Positions 33,901-46,949 are shown, numbered from the stretch's first letter. The stretch: DNA of 64,000 bases from Coix lacryma-jobi var. lacryma-jobi (GCA_009763385.1 VDCT01000326.1:1488001-1552000); one strand, 5' to 3'. The notes: generated from the letters alone by a model not told the origin. Numbers and translations: made by a program.

Positions 33901-36900
33901 CAGTAGTTCAAGTTGGAAATTGCATACGTCAAAGTGCTCCCAGAAATTTTGTTCGGACATGCTTGTGAAAGTGCGATAACATGGGAACTATGTGGCTGCA
34001 TGATTGGCTTGAGCTCCTGGCGATTACCCTGCATGAAAAGAAAAGACAAAGCATGATCATAAGATATAGTAGTAATACAGTTAAAATTGTTTCCAGCAGG
34101 ACGTAAAAATACATCATTCTCAAAGGTGATTGGAACTAATGTGACAGAAAACCTAACCCGGAGAATCGATCCATCACCACACCACATTACCAAATACAGT
34201 ATCAGAAAAAGGGGAAGACTGTAGCTGTGACTGAAAACTTCTCTCCCATTTTTGCCTATCCAGACTCTTCCTTGAAGTTGGCATTTATTTTTCTTGTGCC
34301 CCACGCAGGCACATGTAAAAGTGTGTTTCATCGCTATAGCAAGCTGAAATCCTTATTATCCTTTATTAAAGAGAGATAGAAACCAGTTGTAGTTCTTTGT
34401 TACTGGAGGCTAAAGCTAGTAGTTTTATGGAAGGGTAATCAGAAATTGTAGTTCCTTGTTACAATGTCACAGAAGTTCTAACTTTTGCTAAATTAACTTT
34501 GTGTTAAGAACTCCCATACTGAAACACCAAATTACATCGACATGCAACAAGTACTCATTTTCGCCTAAAAAAATCCTAAACTTCTGCACATGAGCTATAA
34601 TAAAAACAAATGTGCAGCAGAATTTACCAATCCTCCATTATAAACATAATCGGAAAGATAAGAGAAAATAATAACCTGTCTATGTCTGGCATGCACTTGT
34701 TGCATGAGTAGTATAATTTTTTCAAAATGTGCCTTAAGATTCTCTTCATCAAATGGTCCTTGAAGTCGCTCAAATAATTGTCTTGCGCTACCCTGATGAA
34801 CATACAAATACCAATGTTAAGAATGTTAAGAGAGTAAGAGACTAAAGAGTGTAATGCACACCTCCAAATAAGTCTGACATTACAATGGTGTTGATAAAAG
34901 CAGACTCAATTTTTAAAGAAAGTATGACAGGGGCTAAAAATGAAAGGTCAATGTTACATTCTGTGTGAATTTCCCCACATACATGACAGGCAATAAAGAG
35001 TACCCACAAAACAAGGTGGTGGGAGAACATGCCTTTGGAATGCCCGGCAATGTATTATGGTAATGCTGAGATGAACCAGAGTCTTCTGCACTGTCAGCAC
35101 CATCACCAGAGCTTCTATCCACAAGAACCTTGTGGCGCTCCTTGCACTCTTTAGGCTGCCTATGTACACACTGCAGAGAGAAAAAAAAAGATACAAAAAA
35201 GCCCAAGATTCAATTTGGTGAATGAGACAAATGGTGACCAAATTATTATGATAAAAAATGCCACAGGAAACATTAGAGAATATACAGATAAAGGTAGCAA
35301 TTTAGCTACTGCAAACAAGGCACACACATAAGTACATAATGGAAACAAACATACGAAGTGCTATACACTGGGATACAACTAGAAAACATGTAGAATGTAG
35401 GTCTTGTAAATAAAAAGACGAGCACACTGCATGTTTAAATGACATAACAAAGCATGTTACACAGCAAAAGGTCCGTTTATCACAGAAAAAATACCTTGAA
35501 CTGCACAATGCTGTTGATTGCATCACTAACTAGTTCCCAGTTTTGACCCATGTCATGGACAAGGACAACAAGTGCCTAATAACATATTTAAGATATTTAG
35601 CCACCACCACAAACCATAGTCAAGAATAAATATATAACTTCAAGCACAAAAGAACCTGATCCTCGAAGCTTGACCATCCACCAGAAGATATCATCTGCCA
35701 AAAGCACAAAACATTTTGATAAGCATACTAGCAAATTATGGGAAAGATTACCCTCTCCTATCATGCAATGATACACAATTCACCTACTTGTGAAAAGAAG
35801 ATTCTACTTGTGCAGCATGTGGTGTCCAAACAATATGATGCTCAATACAAGTGAAACCTTACACTACAAAATGCGCTGAGTAGCATCTATGTGGTGCTCC
35901 CCATAGAGCATAGAAAACAAAAACTCACTTTAGACCACAGAAGAGGGGTCAGGAACTGCTTGAGATAATTCAACCAATAAGAAGCTACAAAATGTAAGAC
36001 GAGGCAACAGCAAAATTATATGAGCACATCCGTCTTTCTTACCCTAGTCTATCCACAAGTTTCATCAGCAATCAATTTCTAAATTTTCCTAGTTTCCCCA
36101 TTATTATACAAGTATAATTGCATGAGCCTGACTAACCAGTCCAGAACACGCATTGGCAAAAGTAGTTTACTGCTCTATACTAGTAGGACCACAGAACCAA
36201 AAGGACTATATAATTTGTACCATTATGTTGCCACATAGGGATCAGATAAAGAAGAAACACAGTTGACAAAAGGTTCAATCGAGTATATGTGACATCTGAC
36301 ATGGTTACAAACCACAAAGGTAATGACCAACAAAGAGATAAGCTTATAACTCTAATCAAAGGAATGCTAATACCTTTAGTGCTTTGCATTTTCTCCCACG
36401 ATCCCTATTAGCAATGATCTTTATAAATCTAGCAGGATTTGCCATGTTGCTCATCTGTGATGCAACAGGAGAAGCTTCTTGTGAAATATCTATCCCTTGC
36501 TTCCCCATTTTAAGCTTCTTAGAAGCATGATGACCACCATATGGAACTATGGATAAAATCAAAACACAAAATGGTCAGAGCCATTTGTCATCTCCCAAAT
36601 AATATCAAGAGCATGTAGCTCATACGTGTATTGCGTAGGTGATACGTGCACTATATGTAAAAATGAGGCTGAAGGTACCACTGTTTCCATTTGAATCATA
36701 TTGGTGGACATCTGTTCTCTTCTTGAGATATTCCTTCTGAACAGGAATTTTTGAGGAAAAAAAGTTAGTGCTAACAAACAATATCATCATTAATATCCAC
36801 AGAGGGAGGGAGAGGGGGGGAGGGAGTAGGTTGAACCTGCTCATATTTATTAACCAGGTCAGCTTGCATTCTTGGATCATAAGTACGGCCCTGAAACTTT

Positions 36901-39900
36901 AGGAGAATAAATTTGCCTCAAGGAAACATTGGAAATACCAGCAGTAACAGGGGAGCGCCAATCAAGCTTGAGAAATTAACCTTTACAGAAGTTGGCACAT
37001 ACGAATTGACTGCATTTTGAGCAATTTTGTATCCTGAGTTCTTCAGCTTTTTCTTCTTGATGGCTTTAGTGCACATTTCGCCAGCATCATAAGGCAGTTG
37101 TCTATCAGAATCAACTGTAGATTCAAAATCTGTGTTCCTCCATGGCAAAGACCCTCCATGCAACGAACTTTGATCATCTTGGTAGGAGTTTGTGTCACCA
37201 CTTGAAACATCTGTCTTACTTGTGACTTGGGGTGGTCCACTAGCACCAGTGTGAAACGGGCTTACAACTCGTTGCCTGGCAGCTGTGCGGGTGCGCTTTG
37301 GAGGAATTGCAAGGAAAGAAGTAGGTCTTTTGCCATTCGATAACAATTGTTGGTTCCTTGACTTGCTTTCCATGAATGGTTCATAAGGCACATAGGTACC
37401 AATTTCATATTGCCTTGCAACGCTAATCCTTAGTGGCATTATGTGTTTCTTCTTGTGAACCATATTCGAGACAAAACCACCATCATATGCTTTAGGAGAA
37501 AGATAAGTACATGTCTCACCTTCGTCCTCCTCATATGCATTCTCCCGGGGCAAATCTGAACAAACGGTGTAGAAGTTAAAACTATGACTGAAATGCATAA
37601 CAACATATAACATATTTAAGGTACTGATAAACTTTACCTGCAACAGAATCACACACAGATGCCTCATGATCATCCTTGAGATCAGCATTGCCAGCTTCCT
37701 GAAATTAGTAACTAGTAAATACATTTCACAAAAGAAATGCTAAACAGTGAATATGGATACAAAAAGTAAAACAGTGCTCCAGTGCTGTTGAAGGTGCAAA
37801 CTACTACTCCGTCCAAATGATCAGCGCATTTGTTTGCATCACTGAGACCAAGAAGTAAAAAAAACATAGGTCAAGGGGAGTCAAAGTGGTTGCTTGTAAG
37901 GGACCAGTGTTGGAAGGAGTGATTGGATTATTGGGCTAACCCTAGAAGGGGTAGCTATATCAGTCAGTTACATGGGCCTCATGGGCCTAAATACATATAC
38001 TCCAACACCCCCCCGCAATCTGAACTACCGGCGCAGCGGAGTTTCAAGACCGAGTACGGAAAGAAGTACAACCCAACACGAGGCCCCCCACAGACTCAAC
38101 TAGCCACTAGTGATGTTGAGGCTGGAGCGAAACTCGGAGAACGTTGACGACGGGAGGCCCTTGGTGAAGATGTCAGCGAACTGGGAGGTGGTCGGGACGT
38201 GGAGAACCCGAACATCACCGATGGCCACCCGATCGCGGACAAAGTGGAGGTCGATCTCCACATGCTTGGTCCGCAGGTGCTGAACGGGGTTGGTGGAGAG
38301 GTACACCGCACTGACGTTGTCGCAGTAGACCAACGTGCTCCGGGTCAAGGGACTGTGGAGCTCACCCAGGAGCTGCCGGAGCCAGGAGGCCTCAGCCACG
38401 CCGTTAGCAACAGCACGGTACTCCGCCTCGGCACTGGAGCGGGAGACCACCGGCTGGCGCTTGGACGACCAGGACACCAGGTTGCCGCCGAGGAAGACAG
38501 CATAGCCCGAGGTGGATCGGCGAGTGTCCGGACACCCGGCCCAGTCAGCGTCGGTGTAGACGACGAGCTCGGTGGAGGCAGAACGGTGGAGAAGCAGGCC
38601 GTAGTCGACGGTGCCGCGGAGGTAGCGGAGGAGGCGCTTGAGGGCTGTGAGGTGAGGCTCGCGCGGATCATGCATATGAAGGCAAATCTGCTGAACTGCA
38701 TATGTGATGTCCGGGCGGGTGAAGGTGAGGTACTGAAGCGCCCCCGCAAGACTCCTGTACGCGGTAGGGTCAGTGACTGTGGCGCCCTCGGTCTCTGACA
38801 GCTTGGCCTGAGTGTCAACAGGGGTGGAGCAGGGCTTGCAGTCAGTCATCCCAGCTCACTCCAAGATATCCAGAGTATACTGCCGCTGGTGAAGAAAGAG
38901 ACCCCCGAGACGAGGCTCCACGGTGACCCCGAGGAAGTGATGAAGCACACCGAGATCCTTCATCGCGAACTCCTGCTGAAGAGAGGTGATGATCCGCTGC
39001 AGCAGTGTCGGGCTGGAAGCGGTGAGCACAATGTCATCAACATAGAGCAACAGATAGGCAGTCTCCCCACCGTGGTGGTAGATGAACAGCGAAGTGTCTG
39101 ACTTGGCCTCCACAAACCCCAGAGTGAGCAAGAATGTAGCAAAACGAGAGTACCACGCCCGAGGGGCCTGCTTGAGGCCGTAGAGTGACTTGTTGAGGCG
39201 GCAGACCAGATCAGGCTGAGTAGAGTCAGCGAAGCCTGCCGGCTGACTGCAGTAGACTGTCTCAGCAAGTGTCCCGTGGAGAAAAGCATTCTTGACGTCC
39301 AGCTGATGCACAGGCCAGGAGCGAGAGAGAGCCAGTGAGAGAACCGTGCGGACTGTAGCTGGCTTCACCACAGGACTGAACGTCTCGTCATAGTCAACTC
39401 CAGGCCGCTGAGTGAAACCCCGCAGTACCCAGCGAGCCTTGCAGCGCTCAAGAGTGCCATCAGCCCGACGCTTGTGAGTCCATATCCACTTGCCGGTGAC
39501 AACATTGGAGCCAGGTGGTCGGGGCACCAGATCCCATGTCTGGTTGGCGAGAAGGGCTGCGTACTCCTCCATCGCACGACGCCAGTGAGGGTCGGCCAGG
39601 GCGTCGCGCACGGAAGAGGGTACCGGAGAGACCTGCGTGTCGCCGTGCGTCGCGGCAAGAGCTCGAGGCCGCAACACCCCCGCCGCATGCCGCGTCACCA
39701 TGGGGTGAACATGACGCGGGTCGCGGTGAAGAATAGGGGGGTGGTACACGGGCGGCTCGACCCGAGCAGCCGGCGGTGGTGGAGTTGGCGGCGTAGGCGT
39801 CGACGGCGGAGAGCCGGCCACGAGCGGAGACCGAGGTGGCGACGACGGTGACGGAGCCAGCACCGGGGGCGGCCCGCGCACGGCACTGGTAGACACGCAC

Positions 39901-42900
39901 CGGCTGGGCGAAGCGCGCGGGAGGGGCCGCAGGCGCCGGACCCGCGTCGGGCGCAGGGTCGGGCGCAGCCCCGGGGAACGTGGCCGCCGGACCGGCGCAC
40001 GGCGCAGGGTCCGGCGTAGCTCCAGAGGGCGGGTAGCCGGGGCAGGATCCCGGCGGAGGGCGCGGTGGAGCAGCCCCAGAGTACGGCGAGCCAGGGCACG
40101 AGCCCGGCGGAGGGCGCGGGAGAGCAGGAGAGCCGGGGCACGAGCCCGACGGAGCGCGTGGAGGACCTGCAGGGTAAAACAGTAAAGGTGGCTGGACCAC
40201 CGCGTCAGTGGGAAACAAGGAGGAGAGGTCAAGGTCGGAGGTGGGAGGTGGTGTGGAAGTGGGAGGAGAGGTGGTGGCAGAGAAGGGGAAGTCGGCCTCG
40301 TCGAACACAACGTGTCGGGAAATGAGGACGCGACGAGAGGAGAGGTCATAGCAACGGTACCCCTTGTGATCCGGGGAGTACCCGAGGAAGACACACCGAG
40401 TCGACCGGGGAGCCAGCTTGTGAGGAGCAGTGGCAGTGGTGTTAGGGTAACACGCACACCCGAAGACACGGAGGTGGTCGTAGCGAGGAGGGGTACCGAA
40501 GAGGGCGTGGTGAGGAGTGGGAGCGGGACAGGCAGCGGAAGGTAAACGGTTGAGGAGATAGGTGGAGGTGTGAAGACACTCGGCCCAGAAACGGGCAGGA
40601 AGAGAGGCCTGCAAGAGGAGGGTGCGGATGGTGTCGTTGGTGGTGCGAATCATGAGCTCGGCCTTGCCGTTCTGGGAGGAGGTGTAGGGGCACGACATGC
40701 GCAACTGCATGCCGTGAGAGAGGAAAAAGGCACGAGACGTGGAGTTATCAAACTCACGCCCGTTGTCACACTGAATGGCCTTGATGGTGAGGCCGAACTG
40801 AGTGGACACCCAGGCAAAGAAGTGGAGGAGCGTGGAGAAAGTGTCAGACTTGGCACGAAGAGGAAAAGTCCAGGAATAGTGAGAGAAATCATCCACCAAC
40901 ACAAGATAGTATTTATAGCCAGAGATGCTAGGGACAGGAGATGTCCACAGATCGCAATGGACAAGGTCAAAGATATGGGCCACATGGGAAGAGGAAGTAG
41001 GAAAAGGAAGACGAACATGTCGGCCCAGTTGGCACGCATGACACAAATGCTCGTCGCGAGCTCGAGTACATGGTATGGCAGAGCTACGACGAAGCTGTGT
41101 CAAGGCATCGCGGCCAGGGTGACCAAGGCGACGGTGCCAGGTAGTAGAGGAGGTGGTGGTGGCAAAAGCAGCTGACGGAAGGGAAGGTTAAGACCATGGA
41201 GCAGAAGTAGGAAACCGAAGAGTGTAAAGGGGCCTCGTGCTGTCACAGCGGAGAAGAGGACGCTGGGAGGCCAAATCCTTTACGGTGAGACCAGAAGGGT
41301 CGAATTCAACCGAACAGGAGTTGTCAGCTGTGAAACGACGAATAGAAAGAAGGTTGTGGACCATATTGGGAGCAACCAGGACATCGGGAAGAAGAAATGA
41401 GTCATGAGTGTTAGCGGCACCCACGGATGTGACCGGAAGGCAAGAGCCATTCGCGACCATGATGGACGAAGGGTGAGTCGAAGAGGGAGATTGAATGGAA
41501 GAGAGAAGACCGGGGTTGGGAGTGGTGTGGTAGGTGGCTCCCGAGTCAGCGATCCAGTCGGAACTGACTGGTGGTGTCAGACCCAAGGTGCTGAAAGAGC
41601 GGGCCATGGCCGTCAGATCCCAACCGACAGTGCTGAAAGAGCGGGCCAAGGTCGTCGGATCCCAACCGACAGGCCCCGGTAAGGTGTTGGGAGGTGGAGT
41701 CCACGGCGGCGGGAACAGGAGGTCGCCCGGGACAGCCCCAGCAAACATGGCCACGACGGTGGAGGCGGCCGAGGCGGCCGGCAGGAAGTTCGCGCTAGGA
41801 GCAGGGAGGAGCGGCGGTCCGAGAGGAGGAGGTGTCCACCAGTCGGCCGGGGAAACGCCTCCCGCGGACAGGGAGGGGCCGAGTAGGGGCGGAGGTGGTA
41901 TGGCCGCGGCGGCGGATCCAGCAGCGCCCGCGGCGGCGGTGTTGTGCAGGCCAGCAGCAGAGTGGGGGGCGAGCGGCTGCTGCTCGGCCCCGGACAGGGA
42001 GCGGCCAGAGAGGAGCTGCACGGCGCCTGGGAGGAAGCCATTGGGCGGTGGGGAGCGGGGAAAGGCGCCGAGAAGGCCGCTGGCGGAAGGCGGGAGAGGA
42101 ACAGCGGCGCCTGGCGGGTGGATCGGGATGCCAGCGCCGGTCGGGGCGCCGCCGGCGGGCGGGCGGAGCGGGCCGTCCGCGCCGAGGGGGAGCCCGCCCT
42201 CGCAGCCAGGCAGGACGGGGCCGCGCGGGAGAGAGCCGGCGGCAGCAGTAGCAGCGGCGGCGGCGGCGGCGGCGGCGGCAGCGCACGCGTGGAGAGCAGC
42301 CGCCGGGTGGGGAGCAGGTACGTGCGCCCATGAGCTGGAGGAGGGAAGAGGGGGGAAGATGTTGAAGTAGGTGGGAGTTAGGGAGGGAGGCACGCCGGCC
42401 ATGGTGGCCGTGGCGGCGCCGGCGGCCGCCGGTGGAGGCGCCGGCAGGAGGGGAGAGAAGGGAGGAGGGCCCGATGCAGCAGCGGTGGCGCCGCCCTGGC
42501 CGCCCACGTACGCGGCCGAAGCAGCAGCGGCGGCGGCGCCCGGGCCGCCTGCGCCCGCGCCCGATGTGGCCGCGGCTGCCGGCGCGGCGGCGCCCATGGC
42601 TGCTCGCGCGGCTCCTCCCGCAGCTGCACGCGCGGCAGTTCCCGGGCCTCCCGCGGCGGCGCCCGCGTCCGCTCGCGCGGCTGCTCCCGCGACGGCGGCG
42701 CTCGCGGCCGCGGCTGCGGCTCCTGCGGCGCCCGCGCCCGCGTGTGCAGCAGGGGCAGGAGCTCGCGCCACTCGCGGCCAGGAAGAAGGGAGAGGGGGGA
42801 AGGAGGGAGGCCCGCCAGCCATGGCTGGGTTGGCTGCGGGGCGGCTGCTGGCCGGTGGCGGCTGCTGGCCGGCGGCGGCTGCAGCTGGAGAGGGTGGGAG

Positions 42901-45900
42901 GGAGAGAAAGAAAGCTAGCTCGATACCATGTTGGAAAGAGTGATTGGATTATTGGGCTAACCCTAGAAGGGGTAGCTATATCAATCACTTACATGGGCCT
43001 CATGGGCCTAAATACATATACTCCAACAACCAGTTCTTCTCTCTTTAATACAAATATATGTGGCTCTCCTGTGTGTTCGAGAGAGAAAAGGGAGGGGAGG
43101 GACCTCTCTTTGACTTCGTCTTAAGGTAGGAGCCCACCAAACCGTGGAAAACAAGCAGGAACCTCCCACGTGTTCACTTCTTTGGTGGCCGCAGACTTAT
43201 TGGCACTGTTACAGACCAAGGAGAGGGGCACATAACCCGTACAGCACCAGGGCTCCAAACCAGGCAAGGAGCGCCAAATCTGGGTGCCCTACCACCGCGC
43301 TATCGGCGCATCTACGACCAAGGAGAAGTAAAACTCCCACAGTGGTCCATTTATTCTGCATCAATTTAGCCCACGCTTTGTTCCGTGCATGCATGCACAC
43401 CGAATGCGTTGTGCGAAGGAGAAGGGCAGCAGCAGATTAACCACACATTAACTCCTCATGCAAGACAAAGGGGTGCTAGCGTCATAACCTAGAATAAGGA
43501 AGCATGTGTGACAGCAACGAACCGTTACACACAGTCCATTTTTGGAATCTATTTTTTTGGTAACACGCACATCAAAGCTGGATTTAGGAAGTAAAAAGTA
43601 AATAGTGCATGAAGAAAATGCCTAAAAATGAAGTAACTATGACATAAAAAGATGGTGGTTCTGTTGGGTGTGTGTGGGGTGGGGTGGGGGTAAATTATTT
43701 ATCTCCTTGATGCAATAATACGCATCTGCGTATTCGAGGGAAAAAAAAGAAAATGCCTAAAAATAAAGAGGTAAATTTGGCCAGAAATCTTCCAATAATA
43801 GAAGCCCCATAAGGGAAGTGAAGCTAAAAGGAGGAACCAAACTGTGATCACTAAAATCTCAGGAAGTCTGCATAACACTTTTCTGTACCTTGTGATACGC
43901 GAAAAGAGATTCCAGAGACTCCCTGTATGCCAGCACTGCCCCAGGTGCTACTGTATAGAAGAGACTTTCCTGAAAATTAAGAAAATATCAGAATACGATT
44001 CCATAGCTATTTGCGCATGTCCCCAGCTGGCAAACTAGAGGTACTATTTCCATGAGTGCTCATAAGGGTAAATGATAAAAGTTAAGGAAATCAATCATAA
44101 AACACGAAATGTTTCCATGATTTACTTCTGAGAGATGATCAGACACTTTCAATATTCCAAAGTCATTCGTCCTGTCAGGAGTTGGTGGGGCTTCAGGCAA
44201 CACATGAAAATCAGATGTTCTACTGTTATATTCAAGAAATTGAACTGCATAATCATGAATCAGGGACCGTCGCTGGCTGGAATCTTTGGCTTCCAGTGAG
44301 TTGTGACCCTATACAGATACATGGAGATTACAACAATAAATCAAATGGTAAAAAATAGTGTGTACCACTTAAACTGGCAGGGCTAAAAGGTAACTGATGA
44401 GTAACTCGACCCTCCACTTTCTAGTAAACCGAAATACCGAAACCAAAATGACAAAACCCTTCAATACTTTGGCAATCAAAATTTGAATATATGTGACAGA
44501 ACGAACACCATTAGAAAATAACCCATGAGAAAAGGTTGTTCTACACTACTTTCATACTTCTACTCACCTGTTCTTTTCCAGCTTTGATTCCAGAAGGATC
44601 TGTCTCCTCCAGAATAGTTGAATTGTGTTGCATCATTTTAGCTGTCCTGTCAGCAGTCTGTAAAGCCTCAGCTGAACGCCAGAAACTCATGATACCCTTT
44701 GCAATGATTTTTATAACAGCTTTCTGCCTTTTCAGAATGCTTGCTTCTTCAAACTTGGCACGACCATCAGAGGCAATCCAATGGCACACCTGAGCTGCAG
44801 CCACACTTTTCCAAAGTCGTTCCTATTTTGCACAGACAATGCATCAAAGAAACCAAGACTATGCACATTAGCCAAGAGTAGATCAGATTAACATATTAAC
44901 AAGGGTGACGAAGAAATATGGAGATAACTTGTGAAAGTACCTGCATGAAATCATTAGCCATCCAGGACATCTCCTCAAGAACAAAATCCCATTGACTCTT
45001 TCTCCTCTTCTCTAAAGCAATGTTACATAGAGATCGTTGACCAGCCTTTTTAATATTTGCCTGAGCAAAGTTATTCTTTCAGAAACAAGAACATGCTAGA
45101 GAAGGAGAAATATATATAAACAAACTATACCTCTATAACACGAGCGTTTTTAAAAACGGAATCTTCATAAGCCTTCTTTTCCATCTTATTCAGGATCTCC
45201 TCAGATTGTTTAATCTCACTCTCCACATTACATTCATCATTTTTTGGTGGTGAAGGCAAGACACCAGGCAATTTAATGCCTACAGAAATAGGATGTGCAG
45301 AGTTTGAATTCCCAACGTTGCTATTTTTCCTAACCGAAGATGGAATTTCCTCAATGTTCATGCTGCGTCCAGAAGATAGACACTCTGTGTCTTTCTGTGC
45401 AACTATTGCACTGTTACAAACTTCCATTTCATCTTTCACATGAGGAATATTACTAGCTTCAGGTTGTACAAGATCGGAACTTTCCTTCAAAGAAGTAGGT
45501 ATGCTGAAATCTATGGATGTGCCACTTCCCTTGAGAACCATGTTAGAATGTCTACTACTATCTAGGTCTTCATTAGAATCAATCTTCCCTGCAACAAGAT
45601 TGATGTCCCCATCTGCATGTTCATCAACAAAATTCACGGTGCCTTCACAAGATGGCCCCCCTACGTCTTTGTGTGAAGTAGAAGCTTCTGCAACACAAGC
45701 AGGAACTCTCCTGCTGTTATCAAGTTCCCCTTCACGGATATGGGCTATACATTCATCCAGGTTTCCATCATCAGCCTTTTCGTTAACAGCACATGACTCT
45801 TTCTCATCATATGTAGATGCACTAGAATAACATGGCCTTATAACAACTTTTAAATTGACATCAGGGGTTTCTGCAGATGCAACTTCAGCAGTAATCTCAT

Positions 45901-46949
45901 CACACCCAACAAGGATATGGTCATGATTTGCATCATTTGATGACAAATCTTTAGCTTTGCTATTATTGCTGGCTTTGTTTACTTCATCATTCACCACACA
46001 TTCACTTTCAAGAATTGTTTGAATCCCATCCAGCTCCATTCCTGCGTGCTCATCAGAAGCTGTATTCTTTGGTTCATTGTCATGGTTAGATCCAGACTGT
46101 TTTATACTAGAAACAGACAGTACACCTTGTGCTACAATTTTTTCAGCCTTTGGCTCATAGACTTTAGCAGGGATCATAGAAGATCTAATAGACGTGACAT
46201 TCCCACTCTCCCTACTTGGCTTTGACCTATTGCGCCGAACATATGCCTGGCTTTTGACACCAAGGCGTGACAAACCAGAAGCAGCAGGCTTTTTCGCGTT
46301 TTTGTGACCATCACTGGGCAATGACTGCTTGGGTTGGACTGCATTTAATCTTTTGGTTCCTCTTTTTACAACCTTTTCTTCTGCAATGTCATTGTTGCCT
46401 CCACCCAAGAGCATAAGATTGTCTGCTGTGTTGGTTTCGCGGCACAGTGAACCTCCTGGTTTGTCGGTACTCTCGACTGAATCTCCAAGAGGCGATGCAG
46501 AAAAACTACGTTTAGCGTCACTGCAAATGAAGGCAAAAAAATGGCTCCCAAGTGACATTATGATTTAGACAACTGCAATGAAATGATACATCAGAAAGCA
46601 ACCATTACCTTATCACAGTTTGTGCTTCTATTTGATTTGTGAGAGAAGCAGAGTGTACACTGACCATTTCTAGATGCACAAAATTGAAATCCAATGGATT
46701 GCCTCCCTGCAATAAATAGGAGTAAGAAGGTACAGTGAAGGCAGAAATATAATCTAAAGAGATAACATGATGCGGGCATACTTTCTCTAGAAATTCCAAC
46801 TCTCTCCTACGCTCGTCACGAACATCAGACTCCTGTCTGAGCTCCTCCTGAGCTTTCTCAATGGCCATACTGCGTGGTGAAGATTTGGTGCCGACGCCAA
46901 CACCATAATCCATAATCCCACCCATCGAGCACGGCTCAGCATTCACCAT
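30972..46949 (-). CDS. EAF1: EAF1-like chromatin protein (NuA4 scaffold, HSA and SANT domains)
   Basis: EAF1 is the platform subunit of the NuA4 histone acetyltransferase complex. Twenty coding exons: 46949-46782, 46706-46609, 46520-45131, 45060-44941, 44822-44568, 44308-44126, 43969-43889, 37698-37638, 37555-36981, 36890-36837, 36736-36679, 36546-36374, 35694-35656, 35575-35495, 35170-35033, 34792-34676, 34028-33928, 33767-33546, 33459-33060, 32306-30972. They sum to 5649 bases, 1882 residues, normal for plants. Residues 1-60 are family-typical (AIEKAQEELRQE, RRRELEFLEKGGNPLDF). The HSA region is about 550-680 (WDFVLEEMSWMANDFMQERLW), the basic LRISVARQYEIGTYVPYEPF part follows, SANT is about 1073-1115 (WSSFEDQALVVLVHDMGQNW), and the C-terminus is Gln-rich. 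The intron after 35033 has a GC donor. The gene is intact despite TE-filled introns. Confidence 0.92.
32630..32780. mobile_element. Stowaway-like MITE in the last EAF1 intron
   Basis: 151 bp, ends CTCCCTATGATCCAAATTGCA and GCTT-side complement TTGGAACAGAGGGAG, flanked by TA on both sides, as for Tc1/mariner-derived Stowaway elements. Confidence 0.85.
37908..38007 (-). repeat. 3' LTR (100 bp) of the intronic copia element
   Basis: Ends TGTTGGA/TCCAACA; 97 of 100 positions match the other LTR. A G-rich polypurine tract, GCGGGGGGG on the minus strand, lies beside it at 38008-38016. Confidence 0.95.
38100..41187 (-). pseudogene. Copia pol: integrase, reverse transcriptase, RNase H
   Basis: Reading down the minus strand: integrase zinc motif (WHRRLGHPG, then CHACQLGRH; about 41130-41020), integrase core with VHCDLW, QCDNGREF and an altered third acidic site (NGKAELMIRT; 40990-40640), a long Pro-rich linker, reverse transcriptase (WDLVPRPPG, LDVKNAFLHG, LLYVDDIVL; 39560-38860) and RNase H (YTDADWAGCPDTRRSTSGY, SSAEAEYRAV; 38849-38100). 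The frame is interrupted by a stop at about 41188, a frameshift near 39890 in the linker and a TGA near 38855 where relatives have Arg. Otherwise well preserved, so the copy died recently. Confidence 0.92.
41188..42822 (-). pseudogene. Copia 5' ORF: Ala/Pro-rich region and aspartic protease, gag core not visible
   Basis: An open frame of 544 residues. Residues 1-400 are mostly Ala, Pro, Gly and Ser, with runs of Ala (about 42240-42290). I cannot find the usual UBN2 Gag core or a CCHC zinc knuckle. From about residue 430 a typical copia protease start appears (SDWIADSGATYH, the DSG active site), followed by MVANGSCLPVTSVG and VHNLLSIRR. Its in-frame TAA at about 41188 separates it from integrase. 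Either gag was replaced or deleted, or this family has an unusual Gag. Confidence 0.8.
42917..42927 (-). other. Primer-binding site of the intronic copia element
   Basis: The minus strand reads TGGTATCGAGC right after the LTR, the usual complement of initiator methionine tRNA. Confidence 0.8.
42929..43028 (-). repeat. 5' LTR (100 bp) of the intronic copia element
   Basis: Ends TGTTGGA/TCCAACA, next to the primer-binding site. Differs from its partner at three positions. Confidence 0.95.
43251..43302 (-). other. Candidate tRNA-derived (SINE-like) promoter in an EAF1 intron
   Basis: The minus strand has TAGCGCGGTGGT (A-box-like) and about 28 bases later GGTTTGGAGCC (two mismatches to a B box). 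The spacing is near that of a tRNA gene. No cloverleaf worked out, so this is a possible SINE relic only. Confidence 0.3.

Larger units (their letters stand above)
37903..43033 (-). mobile_element. Complete Ty1/copia element with 100-bp LTRs in an EAF1 intron
   Basis: The element spans 37908-43028 (5121 bp) with a perfect 5-bp target duplication ACCAG at 37903-37907 and 43029-43033. Both LTRs are 100 bp, start TGTTGGA and end TCCAACA, and differ at 3 positions. On the minus strand come the right LTR, the primer site, a long Ala/Pro/Gly-rich stretch, protease, integrase, reverse transcriptase and RNase H. The host intron (43888-37699) is 6.2 kb, 5.1 kb of it this element; without it the intron would be about 1 kb. 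Confidence 0.95.

Noticed and set aside
35495..35575. Alternative reading of the SANT exons as part of a separate gene
   Set aside because: Phases join exactly with neighbouring EAF1 exons and the family order is preserved.
41534..42988. Long Arg- or Gly-rich frames in other frames of the copia 5' region
   Set aside because: Low-complexity GC-rich DNA opens several frames; only the 41188-42822 frame leads into protease.
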